A stretch of 64,000 nucleotides of DNA, taken from assembly GCF_029852145.1 (NCBI RefSeq), contig NC_079977.1, forward strand, positions 11,962,640 to 12,026,639. The letters are read 5' to 3'. This document shows, one piece after another, positions 20,094-31,300 of this stretch. The position numbers and the translations under genes are program-made. Within the stretch, counting starts at the first letter, position 1. The number at the start of each line of letters is the position of its first letter. Source of the DNA: Microplitis mediator. Taxonomy: Eukaryota; Arthropoda; Insecta; Hymenoptera; Braconidae. The notes beneath the pieces are model-generated. The model did no database searches. It saw only the letters and a list, made by a program, of their open reading frames with translations, and was not told the origin of the DNA.

Positions 20094-22600
20094 ATTATTA
20101 AGTATGGACACGAATGTCAGTATATCTTTTGCAAATAACATTCAAGAACATATACAAACTAGAAAAATAATGATTCACACTTTAAACATGTAAATAAAGT
20201 AAATATTTGCTTAAAAAGTGGTTTTTATTTTTTTTTCTATATGGCGTACCTTTTTTAAAAATTTTAAAAGCACTTAAGTCTATAGGAAATTGGATGAGGA
20301 ATCCGAAAAAAATTATTTCATAATTGTACCAGAACCGTAACATCGTGAAAAGTCGAAATTAAAACTAAAAAGTCATTTTTTTCGAGGTTGTTGTCGACCG
20401 ATCAAGCTCCCAATTTTTTTCCGAGGAGCTACTATCGACCCCCAAGACATATCCCGAGTATAAGTCAATCGATAAAATAGTCTCTGAGAATATTCATTTT
20501 ATCTGATTTTTACATATTTGGCATTTTCTCGAAGACCGATTGGTTTTAAAAGCTGAAACTCTCAGAATCTTAATATCTTATTAGTACCTAAAAATCCCCG
20601 CTGTAACAGGGTAAAATAGATTCCAATGGCTATTTATTAAGATCTAAAATTGGATTTGTCCACGGTCGATAATGGGTCCTAATTATAACTCGGTTTATTA
20701 AATTGAGTGATTCGACATGTCACCGGGTGTCGCTAATCAGTGAGACCCGAACATCCGCCCCTCTCTTTTGCTAATTAATTTAGTAGGGATGAGTTTTCCG
20801 GGGGTGAATCGTAGAGTTATAAGGGAGTGCCGTGCCAAAAATCGAGAGAGTTCGTTGGACACCCAAAGAGAGTCAATCGGACAACCGAAGGCGATGGACG
20901 CCTAAGTGAAAGTTAGTGAACAACTAGAGTGATTGGACGTATCATCTACACTATTATATACGAGGCAAGACGAGGACCTTAACAATCTGGAGCAAGAACA
21001 ACCCGGACAATCGAGAACCAGAAGAGCAGATTCACCTGTAAGGAAAATTGGACGACAATTGGAGAAATAGCCGGACATCAGCTACAAGTCTTATCTGGTT
21101 GCTGCTGTAAAATTCATCAAGGTAAAATTATAATTAACTAAGGCCGGAATTTATATTCCAATGGCAAAATTAATTATAATTAATTTAATTAATATCTTTC
21201 CGATGGTTCTCGCGTATATAAATTGGAAGTTGTAGGCCGTTGGCCATTACAACCACGCGCCTCGTCTTTTCAAAAGTGTCGCGCCGCTCTCATTCGCTAT
21301 ATTGTGTCTATAACTCTGAATTTATTTTATCCGAGGCCTTTGGCTGGAATAAAATAATTTTCCCGCGTAAATAACTAACTAAATAAATTATTCGATCACG
21401 TCAATAAATTAATTGAGGCCGGAATTTATTCCAGTGGCTGAATTAATTCATAAATAAACTTTAATTTACTCGAATTCGTCAGTAAGATTCAAGACCGAGT
21501 AACGCCAACTCAATGGCTGAATTTCTAGTCAATTCATAACGTAATTCTAGTCACGATTTAATTACAAATTAATTTAAAGTTAATTAATTAAAATATCTAA
21601 ATAAAATGAAGTCGTAAAAAGGACGCTAGAGTTGTGATATATTGTTATTGAGTAAAATGGAAAGAAACGGATTATTTTATTGTGAAGTAAATTAATGTAT
21701 AAAATTACTGGTAAAATTATTAGTGGAAAATTATAAGGAAAGATTAATTAATTAATACTTAATTTAAACAATAAATTAATTAATTAATGGGTGTAAAATC
21801 AGTGAGTTAATTATAGATTAAGGAAGTGATAAATTGTAATCAAAATGAGTTAATGTGGGAAATTTATATTGGAATTTTAGTTGAATTAGAGTCATGAAAT
21901 TTTGGGTGAAAAGATTGTGATGATATTGAAAATACAAAAGAAAATAGAGTTTTAAATAGAGTCAAAGTAATGTTAATTAAAAGAAATTGTGTCTGTGATG
22001 TAAGTCCGGTGGACAAAATATAAGTTAGGTTTAAGATATGTCCGGTGGACACTAGAATTAAGGAAATGCGGGTTAACGTCCTGTTGACGACTTTTTAATC
22101 AAAGTGTATTAAGGTTAAAGGTTTAACGTCCGGTGGACGGTTTTTTTAAAGAGACTGTGTGAGTGTGTTACGTCCGGAAGACGCCTAAAATACGTGTGAG
22201 TGTGGGAGTGTGGAAACGTCCAGGGGACGCGTTTAGTTTGTCATAAGTTTAGTTTGTCATAAGCATAGTTTGTCATAAGATTATTAATTGTCATTAAGGA
22301 AAAATAAATAATAAGCAAGGTGCTTAAGGTTATTAAAATTAAAAGTAAAGTTTAAATAAATTTATTTCAGCCTGTTTACTATTCCTCTCCTCTCTCACAA
22401 AATATAAATTTACGAACGACCCTGAGCATATAAAATAAATACAATTAACATCCGGTTCTGGAAGGCCGAGTCCATCTTCCAGTGGCGCCCTCATATTCGA
22501 CTATAATACTTAGGTGCGACCAGACTTGGCAAGCTAATCACTCTGTCATACCGCAGTATCAAGCCGATACCTTTCGGGGGCAAATTCACCATGCTTATAC
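20094..22600. other. 2.5-kb insertion without a recognised gene; LTR-like features
   Basis: It lies between the two PolB halves. It begins a possible LTR at about 20601 (TGTAACAGGG). It has several GTCCGGTGGAC-type palindromic repeats at about 22005-22225, and TGGCGCCC at about 22481 that resembles a primer-binding site. The left and right boundaries are not certain, and no ORF is credible. Confidence 0.4.
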
Positions 22601-23722
22601 CCCTCGGGCCTTTTTAAATGATAACGATAGTGTAGGATATATATTAGAAGTAGACTTAGAGTATCCTGAGGAGTTACACGAGCTTCACAAGGACGTGCCC
22701 TTGTGTCCTGAGTACTTTGTACCACCAGGATCCAAACATTCAAAATTATCGACAACTTTGTATGATGAAAAAAATTATATAATACATTACAAAAATTTAC
22801 AACAAGTCTTGATTTAGGATTAAAATTGACAAAAGTCTACAGAGTACTAAAGTTCGAATAATCGCCTTGGCTCAAATCATATATAGATAAAAATACTGAT
22901 TGTACATAATTAGCAAAGAATGAGTTTGAAAACGATTCTCATAAACTAATGAACAACGCTGTATTTGGTAAGACTATGGAAAATGTAAGAAAGCACAAAG
23001 ATGTACAATTAAAAACTGAATGGGATGGTAGATATGGAGTCAAAGAATTGATATGTAAACCAAATTTCCATAGTCTTACCATGTTTGATAAAGATACGGT
23101 AATTATTGAGATGAGAAAAGTTAAAGTCTGTTTCAATAAACCGATCTATGTAGGCTTTTGTATTTTAGATTTATCTAAAACATTTATTTACGATTTTCAT
23201 TATAATTATGTAAAAAAGAAGTTAAAAAAGGATGAGTCGAAATTAATGTACACAGACAGTCTCATCTATCATTTTACTGTACCAGATATCTATAAAATCA
23301 TCAAGCGTGATATTTCAAAGTTTGACACCTCTGACTACCCCGTTGATAATGTATATAATATGCCATTAGCTAATAAAAAAGTCCTGGGTCTAATGAAGGA
23401 TGAAAATAATGGTGAAATCATGACTGAATTCACTGGACTCAGGGCGAAATTATATGCATTTAAGACTTATAAGATTGAAAAAGCTAAAAAACGGGCAAAG
23501 GGAGTCACGGGTCCTACTTTGAAAACAATCACGTTTGATGATTTCAAGCAATGCTTGGATAATCATGTCACATTAACAAACAAACAATATTTAATAAAAT
23601 CAACCAGACATGATGTTAGGACAATTGCGCAAAATAAAATTGCATTGAGCTGGGCTGATGATAAGCGCCAGCTTATTGACGCCAGCCATGACACCCTACC
23701 ATGGGGCTATAAAAAAATGTAG
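22600..23722 (+). pseudogene. polB: Polinton PolB, C-terminal part (palm), broken
   Basis: The frame from about 22600 to 22816 gives the motif A region GYILEVDLEYPEELHELHKD. Stops and indels follow, and a second frame (22949-23722) starts at motif B, MNNAVFGKTMENVRKH. Motif C reads KLMYTDSLIYH, where B-family polymerases have DTDS, so one catalytic Asp is missing. The end, SWADDKRQLIDASHDTLPWG, is typical of Polinton PolB. A GAT repeat follows the stop. The enzyme cannot be active. Confidence 0.85.
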
Positions 23723-23959
23723 ATGATGATGATGATGATGATGATAAAATAATAATTAAAAAAAGAAAACTAATGTAAATAGTTGTCAATAAAAAAACTT
23801 ATGTAAATAGTTGTAAATAAAAAAAGAAAACTTATGTAAATGAAAATTATTTCTAAGTTTTTGTAAAAATAGTTTTAAGGTTTGAAAATAAAAAAATGTA
23901 TATATACAATTAAAAATTTTGTTTTTATTTATTAGAATATAAGATTACATAATAAGTTT
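23723..23959. other. AT-rich spacer with (GAT)n and three short repeats
   Basis: (GAT)n follows the PolB stop, then three copies of a GTAAATAGTTGTAAATAAAA-like unit. PolB and integrase are convergent here, so this may hold both polyadenylation regions. Confidence 0.6.
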
Positions 23960-24889
23960 TTACAGGTCTGATTTATCAATCCAGGTGTTGTGAGGGCTGT
24001 CGAAGTCGAGCCATTTTACATATAATTTATTTCCACGTTTTTTTATAATTTTTTCTATTAGATAGACATCTGGATGCTTGACTTTGCTGAGTTCTTTAAC
24101 ATAAAATCCACCTTCAATTGGCTTATCTTGATAGTCTACAAGTTTGTATGTTGTTGGATTTGTATTTTGCACTGTCTTGATTGTAAAAATTTCAGTGGTC
24201 CAGTTGGGTGTGTAGCCTTTTTTAAATACATGTTTGTACTTGCTGATTCGAACTTTATCTGCAACTTTGAATTTATTTTTTCGTGCTTGCCGCTGAGCTT
24301 GAAGAGGTTTGTATATTTTTTCAAATATCTGCTTCTCATTTTTAGCAGTTACATCAATAGGTTCCAGTTGAATAGTACGATGTTTTCTAGTATTATATAT
24401 GTGTATCAAATCTTCCAATATATCAATCCATTTATAGGTACCACGAGCAGTGAATTGACGCCACATGTTATTCTTAAGTGTTCGATTAAAACGTTCACAT
24501 ATTGATGCCTTCAAGTTGCTGAATGTTGAGTACATGTTGATGTTTTTACGTTTCATCAATTCTTGAAATTCTTTATTGTAAAATTCTGTGCCTTGGTCAA
24601 CATGCAGATTTTTTGGTACACGTCCTTGTTGGAATATAGATTTCATTGCACTAGTGACATCACTGCCACTTTTACTTTTAATCGGTACAGCCCAAGCATA
24701 CTTTGAAAAAATATCTATGACAGTTAGCAGGTATTTGTTTCCTTTATTAACTGTTGCATAAGGAATCATTTCAACTAGATCAGCTTGCCAAGTTTCATCA
24801 AGTGCTCGTATGTCAACATGAAGACGTTGGTAATTTCTGCGTGCTGGTCTGTGCAGCTCATACGCTATTACTGATTTTTTGTCCTCCAT
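23960..24889 (-). CDS. int: Polinton retroviral-type integrase with chromodomain
   Basis: The DDE core is complete: D in TWQADLVEM, D in HVDQGTEF and E in SICERFNRTLK, with spacing 60 and 33 residues. An SH3-like segment and a C-terminal chromodomain (YLIEKIIKKRGNKLYVKWLD ... TWIDKSDL) follow. The integrase inserts the element and leaves the 6-bp duplication seen at its ends. The first ATG is 24889. The usual N-terminal zinc-binding region is missing, so the protein is shorter than full-length relatives. The start overlaps the end of the upstream coiled-coil frame by about 30 bp. Confidence 0.88.
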   Translation of the reverse strand: MEDKKSVIAYELHRPARRNYQRLHVDIRALDETWQADLVEMIPYATVNKGNKYLLTVIDIFSKYAWAVPIKSKSGSDVTSAMKSIFQQGRVPKNLHVDQGTEFYNKEFQELMKRKNINMYSTFSNLKASICERFNRTLKNNMWRQFTARGTYKWIDILEDLIHIYNTRKHRTIQLEPIDVTAKNEKQIFEKIYKPLQAQRQARKNKFKVADKVRISKYKHVFKKGYTPNWTTEIFTIKTVQNTNPTTYKLVDYQDKPIEGGFYVKELSKVKHPDVYLIEKIIKKRGNKLYVKWLDFDSPHNTWIDKSDL

Positions 24890-25333
24890 TGTCAACAAAA
24901 ATTTTAGCTTCCAGTTCTTTTATTCGCTGTGTATTTCTATTAATTAATTCCTTTCGTGACTTTATACGTTTTATTATAACTTTTAATTCTTGATTTTCTT
25001 TTCTTAAAAGCATCACAGTAGAATCCAGTGTTACCACTTGAGAGTGCAAGTGTGAAATGATCTCTGACTGATCATTCCTCATACTATCAACAATAGAGAC
25101 AGTTCTTTGTGAACAAGATCACGTGTAAATTTGACAGTTGCTGCATCATTATCTTCAGCAGGTTTGCCAACATGACACAGTCTCTTGCTCTCAACATCAT
25201 ACTGTCCATCAATAGTTATTTGAAATCCACGTCCAAGTGGTCCTGGTGGTCCACTGATTGCAGCACCAGTTGGTAGCGAACGTCCAAAAATATCGATACT
25301 CACTTTTGCTCTTTTTACTTCAACAGTCAGCAA
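24858..25333 (-). pseudogene. Polinton protein with collagen-like turn and coiled coil (frameshifted)
   Basis: The first frame (25333-25079) has VKRAKVSIDIFGRSLPTGAA, the Gly-Pro motif SGPPGPLGRGF and FQITIDGQYDVESKRLCHVG. The second frame (25082-24858) is a heptad-rich coiled coil from HLHSQVVTLDSTVMLLRKEN to RIKELEAKI. In insect Mavericks these form one protein, so a single-base frameshift near 25085 separates them. Its role is unknown; a fibre or spike-like structural protein is possible. Confidence 0.7.
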
Positions 25334-25363
25334 GTAAATGATATAAATTTGATGTAGCGGCTG

Positions 25364-26301
25364 CTAATAAATAAATCCTGCTTCTCGTAGCTCTTCAATA
25401 ATTGATATGATTTCATTGGTGTGACTTCGATTCCCAGCTGCTTGAGATGCCATGAGTAAACGAAGACGGTCAACTAGTTCATTTGGATCATCCCAGTAGA
25501 CATAATCCAGACGTGGTTTTTTCTTTTTCGCAATCATAAAATCAGGTAATCCTTTACCTCTTGATAAGTTTGTATTTTTAGCAAGAAAATCAGCAATATA
25601 ATTATTATACTTGATTGTTGAGTCTTCATAAAAACTACTATCTGGCTTATAATTTTTTCTATGAGCATTTGTCATCTTTATAATTTCAAGATATTTATTT
25701 TTATCATTCTGTGTGACTTTCGAATCATCCGGAGATTTTTTATGTAATAATTCCAATAAACCAGGAGTCACTGAGTAATTTTTATTTTTTATATTAATCA
25801 CAGTATCATCAAAAGTTATTTCAGAATCACCAATGTAAAAATCATTGTAACATCGACGGACACCATATCTCAGATCTATATCTCTACTTTTTTATACACT
25901 TTAGATAAATAAGACTTTATTTCACTGCTACCTGACTTAGCAGGGGTACTTGATGCAGCAGGGGATATTTGTGTTTCTTTCAGAGTCCCGCTTCTATCTT
26001 CAGAGATGATACTGTTATATTTACTTGCATCATTAAGTTTTGTATTATTATTATTTACAGTTGAATTATTTTTGTTAACTTCTTCTTCAACTTCAGACTT
26101 GACTTCTTGTTTGATTTTATGTTTTGATGACTCGACTAGACTCTGCAGAGGTGTAACAATAGGCTTGAACATTTCACCCATTGCCTTCTCAGCTGTGTCT
26201 TTATCCAACTTGAGCATTCTGTGCTTCCGTCGGATAGCATCACTAGCCTGAGATATCTGATGTAAGACATCTCGTTGCTTTGAAAGTTCCTCAGTCTTCA
26301 T
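25364..26301 (-). pseudogene. DUF8207-type Polinton protein, one frameshift
   Basis: The N-terminal half (26301-25876) is helical and charged (SDAIRRKHRMLKLDKDTAEK) and carries a low-complexity Asn/Ser stretch. The C-terminal half (to 25364) has GVRRCYNDFYIGDSEITFDD, VTPGLLELLHKKSPDDS, YVYWDDPNELVDRLRLLMAS and SHTNEIISIIEELREAGFIY. These blocks are familiar from a widespread insect family named DUF8207. A frameshift lies at a run of six A (25888-25893). It sits between the packaging ATPase and the coiled-coil gene, all on the minus strand. Confidence 0.75.
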
Positions 26302-26353
26302 GTTGATGCGTTAGAGTTCACTTAATCTCTGATTGCTGTTCATCAAGTACAAG

Positions 26354-27053
26354 TTAATTTATACTAATAAAACAGTCAAATCCTTTTCTATATCTTCCAC
26401 TATTTAGCTCACTGTCTTTGTCAATCACTACAAGCCCATATTTACCACCATCGTTCCAACATGCTGAACACAAGTCTTTGAATAAATTGTATGACATGTC
26501 GGTATTTACATGATCATCATACACATGTTTCAAGCTCATCTCATCTTGACGAAAGAGAACTATAAAATATGCATTGTCTCGTATCAAATGTTTAGGGATA
26601 CGTGTGTAAGTCTGACAGAGATAAAAACTGTCAACATCTTTGTGTCGACCCATGCAAAAATATGCTCTGATATGATCTTGTTTTTCACAAGCAACATCAT
26701 CAAATATCATCAATGAGTTTGATTTTGCATCTTCAGGTTTCAGTACTTTTTCGTGCTCGTTGAATGTAAAAAATTCAATACCTTCTATTGGTTTAAGTAG
26801 TGATTCTAAAAATTTATATTTTGGTTGATTTAGAGATTTTGAGTAGAGATAAATATTATCAAATCAGAAGCCGTTGGGGTGTATGATGAGTGACAGCAGA
26901 GCATTTGTTTTTCCACAATTTGATGGACCACAAAATATAGCACGTACACTGTTTGGCAATAAAGCACCGTGTCTTTTAACTTTTTTCACTCCTGTACCTT
27001 GAACAATTTGATCAAAATTTATTACTTGGCCTCTTGACTTTTAAACTTCATGT
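26354..27053 (-). pseudogene. Packaging ATPase (FtsK/HerA, A32-like)
   Basis: Walker A GPSNCGKT is at about 26935 and Walker B SLMIFDDV at about 26715. RVRAIFCGP-type residues before Walker A and RQDEMSLKHVYDDHV after it fit Polinton packaging ATPases, which drive DNA into capsids. A TGA near 26867 interrupts the frame between the Walker motifs. An indel in the A-run near the presumed ATG (about 27053) separates the start from the body. Neighbouring PLA2 gene runs divergently. Confidence 0.8.
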
Positions 27054-27142
27054 TGACAGTTTCCGGTTACAACAACAACTCACTCAGCGAGGTATAAGTA
27101 CCAGGTTTTATAGGATTTTCAGTCAGTCATGATGCTGCTACT
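27054..27142. promoter_or_regulatory. Short divergent promoter, ATPase and virion genes
   Basis: Only about 90 bp separate the two genes. On the plus strand a TATA-like GGTATAAGTACC (about 27091) is followed by a doubled TCAGTCA initiator-like sequence (about 27120). Confidence 0.45.
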
Positions 27143-28015
27143 ATGGAGAGCAGATGTGTGAATACTAGTGGTAGAGGTTTTGTAAACAGTATAATTAATA
27201 AGCTGCCATTTGAACTACATATACCTGGATACCAGTACTGTGGACCAGGCACAAAGCTAGCCAAGAGATTAGCTCGTGGTGATCCTGGAATTAATCTTCT
27301 GGACGCTGCATGTAAAGAACACGATATCGCATACTCGTATGATCGTGAAAATTTGTCAGCACGTCACAAGGCTGATCAAATACTTGCTGAGAAGGCGTGG
27401 CAACGTTATCAAGCAAAAGACGCTGGTATTGATGAAAAAGCTGCTGCGTGGAGTGTAAATAAAATCATGAAGATGAAAAAAAGATTTGGTATGGGGCTGA
27501 AGAAGAAGAGAGCAGCTGGCAAGAGAAAGCCCAGTAAGAGGAAGACCAGCAAGAGAAAAACTGGCAAGAGAAAGGCTAGTGTAAAAAAGCAAATAGCACT
27601 AAGACAAGTTGTCACAGCTGCCAAAAAGTCTATGACTTCTGGAGGTGATCCAATCAAAACAGCATTGAAAGGAGCTCGTCCAGCAGTTAAAAAATCTGGT
27701 GGGAACAAAAATATCAGGTTGCCTCGAATTTCACCAGTTCCATCTAAAGTTGGTAGTATACTACCATTTTTAATACCACTTTTTGCCGGCTTGAGTGCAA
27801 CAGGAGCTTTAGCTGGAGGCGCTGCTGGTATAGCAAAAGCTGTAAATGATGCGAGTGCTGCTAAAAATCAATTGAATGAGAGCAAACGTCATAATTTGCA
27901 AATGGAACAAATATCCATGGGTAAAGGCTTATATTTGAAGCCTTACAGGCGTGTTATGGGCTTATACTTGAGACCATATCCAGCAGGTAGAGGATGCAAG
28001 TCGAAAAACAAGTAG
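27143..28015 (+). CDS. Virion protein with PLA2 domain, basic core-like segment and hydrophobic segment
   Basis: An intact 290-codon frame. Residues 28-65 carry a parvovirus-type phospholipase A2 site: calcium loop YCGPGTKL (C33) and catalytic HDIAY (H60, D61). Residues 119-150 are Lys/Arg repeats around KRKTSKRKTGKRK, resembling a DNA-condensing core protein. Residues about 205-235 are hydrophobic and Ala/Gly-rich (SILPFLIPLFAGLSATGALA). The tail repeats GLYLKPY/GLYLRPY. By analogy, the PLA2 would breach membranes during entry. The stop overlaps the protease start by 22 bp. Confidence 0.82.
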   Translation: MESRCVNTSGRGFVNSIINKLPFELHIPGYQYCGPGTKLAKRLARGDPGINLLDAACKEHDIAYSYDRENLSARHKADQILAEKAWQRYQAKDAGIDEKAAAWSVNKIMKMKKRFGMGLKKKRAAGKRKPSKRKTSKRKTGKRKASVKKQIALRQVVTAAKKSMTSGGDPIKTALKGARPAVKKSGGNKNIRLPRISPVPSKVGSILPFLIPLFAGLSATGALAGGAAGIAKAVNDASAAKNQLNESKRHNLQMEQISMGKGLYLKPYRRVMGLYLRPYPAGRGCKSKNK

Positions 28016-28374
28016 AGCTACCACATCGAGCACTCACAAACATCGACTTACTGAAGTACGCTAAAGCTCTAAAAATTCCAAACTTTCGTGGTGTTTTTAT
28101 GAGAAACGATTTACCTGAAACTGGACCGAGAAAAAATGAATCAGCTATTATTAATCTTGATAATAAAGATGGACCTGGTACTCACTGGGTTGCATACAAG
28201 AAAAATAATGATAAAGTTATTTATTTTGACAGTTTTGGTAATTTACAACCACCACAAGATCTTATGGAATATCTCGATGTTGGTAGCGTGAAATATAATC
28301 ACAAAAGATATCAGGATTTTGATACAATTATATGCGGACATTTGTGTCTCAAATTTCTTACTGGACAACTATAA
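27994..28374 (+). CDS. Adenain-like cysteine protease (maturation protease)
   Basis: A complete 126-codon frame with the C5/Ulp1-type triad: His64 in GTHWVAY, Asp79 in YFDSFGN and Cys114 in IICGHLCL. Such proteases cleave capsid and core precursors in adenoviruses and Polintons. The length is near the lower limit of the family but all active-site residues are present. It starts in another frame inside the end of the PLA2 gene and is followed 32 bp later by the penton gene. Confidence 0.85.
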   Translation: MQVEKQVELPHRALTNIDLLKYAKALKIPNFRGVFMRNDLPETGPRKNESAIINLDNKDGPGTHWVAYKKNNDKVIYFDSFGNLQPPQDLMEYLDVGSVKYNHKRYQDFDTIICGHLCLKFLTGQL

Positions 28375-28406
28375 ATTGATGTGACTTTGTTTACAACACA
28401 TCAGTC

Positions 28407-29273
28407 ATGGCTGAGTCATTCACATTAACACTGACAGGATCTTCATCCGAGTTGGAGGCTAACTACTTCCCTCCAATTGAATTGTCACCGGCTAAAAATT
28501 ATGTTCTGGGACTTGTAGAGTTATTAACATTCAATTCAATACCAAATATTGATGTGGGTGCTAATAAATTCTATGTCTCTTATCCTGTGGATAATATTGA
28601 TATCGAAAAAATTGATACAAATAATGTTGATAATAATGTTGATGAGAAAAAAACAGTCAAGAAAAAAAGAGCTAAGAGAAATGCTGCAATAATTACAAAG
28701 TTTGATGACGATATCTCAGTGACGGAAAAGAATATAGAAGCTGAAAAATATGAAACTATTGAAGAGAGAGTCTTGACGATACCAACAGGAAGTTACGAGA
28801 TAACTGACATTGAAAAATATATTCAAAAGAAATTACGAAGACTCAGCATCAGCATCAGAGCTAATAATAATGAATTGAGAAGTGAGATAAAATGTGATCA
28901 ATTTATAAATTTTACACCTCAAGATTCTATTGGTCGACTATTGGGATTTACAAATCGGAAGCTGATGCCACATAAAACTCACTCATCAGATTTACCAGTG
29001 AAGATATTAAAACTCAATGCTCTGAGAGTTGAGTGCAACATCACGTCTGGTGCTTACATAAATGAACACAGAGTTCACACTATTCATGAATTTTTCCCAA
29101 GTGTACCATCAGGATATTAGATTGTTGAATTGCCATCACACGTCATTTATCTGCCGATCGCCGTACAAGCAATACAAAATCTTAGACTGAGAATTGTAGA
29201 TCAAGACGGAAAACTGGCTAATTTTAGAGGTGAAACGATAACCATAAGACTGCATATAAAGTTTATAAAATAA
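28407..29273 (+). pseudogene. Penton-like minor capsid protein, one in-frame stop
   Basis: The frame begins MAESFTLTLTGSSSELEANY and continues with FPPIELSPAKNYVLGLVELL and TFNSIPNI, as in Polinton penton-base-like proteins. A Lys/Arg-rich loop (KKTVKKKRAKRNA) is present. A TAG at 29118-29120 breaks the frame; the remaining 50 codons in the same frame stay open to TAA 29271-29273 and end TIRLHIKFIK. So only a nonsense change separates it from intact. In this family the protein forms the capsid vertices. Confidence 0.8.
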
Positions 29274-29434
29274 TGGATATCGTGTATGAAACAAAAAGTG
29301 GTGCTGGGTATTAAAAGACAGAAACATGGTCAAGCAACATCAGTCACCGAGTACCTCACAAAGTGTTAACACATCAGAACACTCAGTTTCTACAGAGCCT
29401 AGGACTAAAATTACGTGGAAAATTAAGAAAATAA
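29273..29434 (+). pseudogene. Small Polinton ORF between penton and capsid genes, one stop
   Basis: ATG overlaps the penton stop (TAATG). The frame encodes MDIVYETKSGAGY, then TAA at 29312-29314, then about 39 more codons ending LGLKLRGKLRK. The position and start are typical of a small conserved insect Polinton ORF. The function is unknown. Confidence 0.55.
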
Positions 29435-29468
29435 AAATTTATTTTTGCTGTTTAACGTGTACACGACC

Positions 29469-30708
29469 ATGGCAGCGGAAATCTTAAATATTCAACGACA
29501 AATCATTTTTGATGAGTCAATTGCACACTATGAAGCGCATGCTCATCTCCCGTATGCTTCATCAACATTCAACAACAGCGATGAAATAAGAATTGCAGTT
29601 CAACACCAAGATTTGTATCTACTTCCAAGTAAAAGTACATTACATGTGTACGGAAAATTCACAAAGTCCGATGGTACAGCTGTGAGTGCAACGACTCACA
29701 TGGTCAACATGACAGTTTGTCATATGTTTGAAGAAATACGTTACGAACTCAATGGTGTTGAGATTGATCGTAGCAAAAATGTCGGTATCACAAGTCTCAT
29801 GAAAGGATACACATCACTGAGTCCTGCTCAAGAAAATATACTTGAAAATTCAGGCTGGATTATGGATGAAGCTGTAAACAAATTACACAATGACAATGGT
29901 TTCTTTGATATATCTATACCGCTGAGTCTCCTGCTTGGTTTTGCTGAAGATTACCATAAAATTGTCATCAATGCAAGACATGAATTAATTTTGATAAGAT
30001 CAAATTCTGATTTGAATGCATACATTGTGGCCACACCTGCTGCTGGAGCTCATGCTGAAGCTGTTAAAATTACACTGCAAAAAATTTGAGTGGATTGTAC
30101 CATATGTGACTATGGCTGATAAACAAAAAATTGAAGCTCTGAATTATATTACAAGTGATCCTGCTATCTCAGTCAGTTTCCGTGCTTGGGAGCTGTACGA
30201 GTATCCTCTATTACCAAATACTTCGAAGCATATTTGGGCAGTCAAAACATCTACGCAGCTCGAGAAACCACGTTTTGTCATACTTGGATTTCAAACAGCA
30301 AGAAAAAATGACGCAACTAAAAATGCCAGCGGGTTTGATCACTGCAACATCAGAGATATAAAATTATTTTTGAACTCTCAGAGTTATCCTTATGGGAATT
30401 TGAATCTCAACATTGCAAATAATCAATATGCTTTGTTGTACGATATGTATATAAATTTCCAAATTTCATACTACAACAAAGAACCAGAGCCACTGCTGAC
30501 AAAGAAAAAATTTTTGGAACAAGCACCACTGTATGTTATCGATTGCTCGAAACAAAACGAATCAATTAAATCTGGACCAGTGGACTTTCGCCTGGAATTT
30601 GAATCTGCAAATCAATTTCCTGCGCCGACATCACCTTATTGCCTCATTATACATGATCGCATAGTTGAGTATAATCCCATAAGCAGGATCGTACGAAAAC
30701 TAATATGA
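29469..30708 (+). pseudogene. Major capsid protein (double jelly-roll, hexon-like), frameshifted
   Basis: The first frame (ATG 29469 to 30089) has FDESIAHYEAHAHLPYAS and DLYLLPSKSTLHVYGKF. The second (about 30090-30708) has KHIWAVKTSTQLEKPRFVIL, YALLYDMYINFQISYY and PYCLIIHDRIVEYNP. Together about 410 codons match Polinton MCP size and block order. A single extra base near 30085 (A/T run before TGAGTGG) causes the break. This protein would build the capsid shell. Confidence 0.85.
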
Positions 30709-30899
30709 AGACTATTCAATTTAATCCAACACCAACCATACATTATATGTATGTATGGAGATTTGCACACGAACAAGCAAGAAGAGGCGAATGGGAGCAA
30801 GCAGCAAGAGACCGAGAACGATTTGAACAAAGAATTAATAAATTAAATATAGTTATTGAACCTGTATTAATTAAAAAACTTACATTTATAAATGAATAA
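30705..30899 (+). CDS. Small Polinton ORF downstream of the capsid gene
   Basis: 64 codons start with an ATGA overlap with the capsid stop, suggesting coupled expression. The body is helical and charged: YVWRFAHEQARRGEWEQAAR then DRERFEQRINKL. The same type of short ORF follows MCP in other insect Mavericks as far as I recall. The function is unknown. Confidence 0.6.
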   Translation: MKTIQFNPTPTIHYMYVWRFAHEQARRGEWEQAARDRERFEQRINKLNIVIEPVLIKKLTFINE

Positions 30900-30929
30900 A
30901 CTTTTTTATATTGATATATATTGTTTTTT

Positions 30930-31300
30930 ATTATTTTGAACCTAAAATATACATTTAAGTCTTACATAACCTTAAATATTTTACATAACTCAAATACATA
31001 CGAAACTATAGTATTTATTTTCTTAACCTTAAATATTTTTTTATTTCACATAACTTCAAATACATACGAAACTGTAGTATTTTTTTTCTTAACCTTGAAT
31101 ATTTTTTTATTTCACATAACCTGAAATACATACAAAACTATAGTATTTTTTTCTTAACCTAAAAATATACATTTTGGTCTTAAATAACCTCAAATACATA
31201 ATAAACTATAGATATTTTTCTTAACCTAAAAATATACATTTTTCAGTCATACATAACCTAAAATATATAATAAACTATAGATATTTTTCTTAACCTAAAA
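30930..31300. repeat. Tandem array of about 65-bp AT-rich units
   Basis: About five units share TTCTTAACCTTAAATATTTT, CACATAAC and AAATACATACGAAACTATAG, with some length variation. It separates plus- and minus-strand genes. Confidence 0.75.

Noticed and set aside
22482..22599. Start of the open frame before the PolB motif A region
   Set aside because: These codons belong to the LTR-like insertion and not to PolB.
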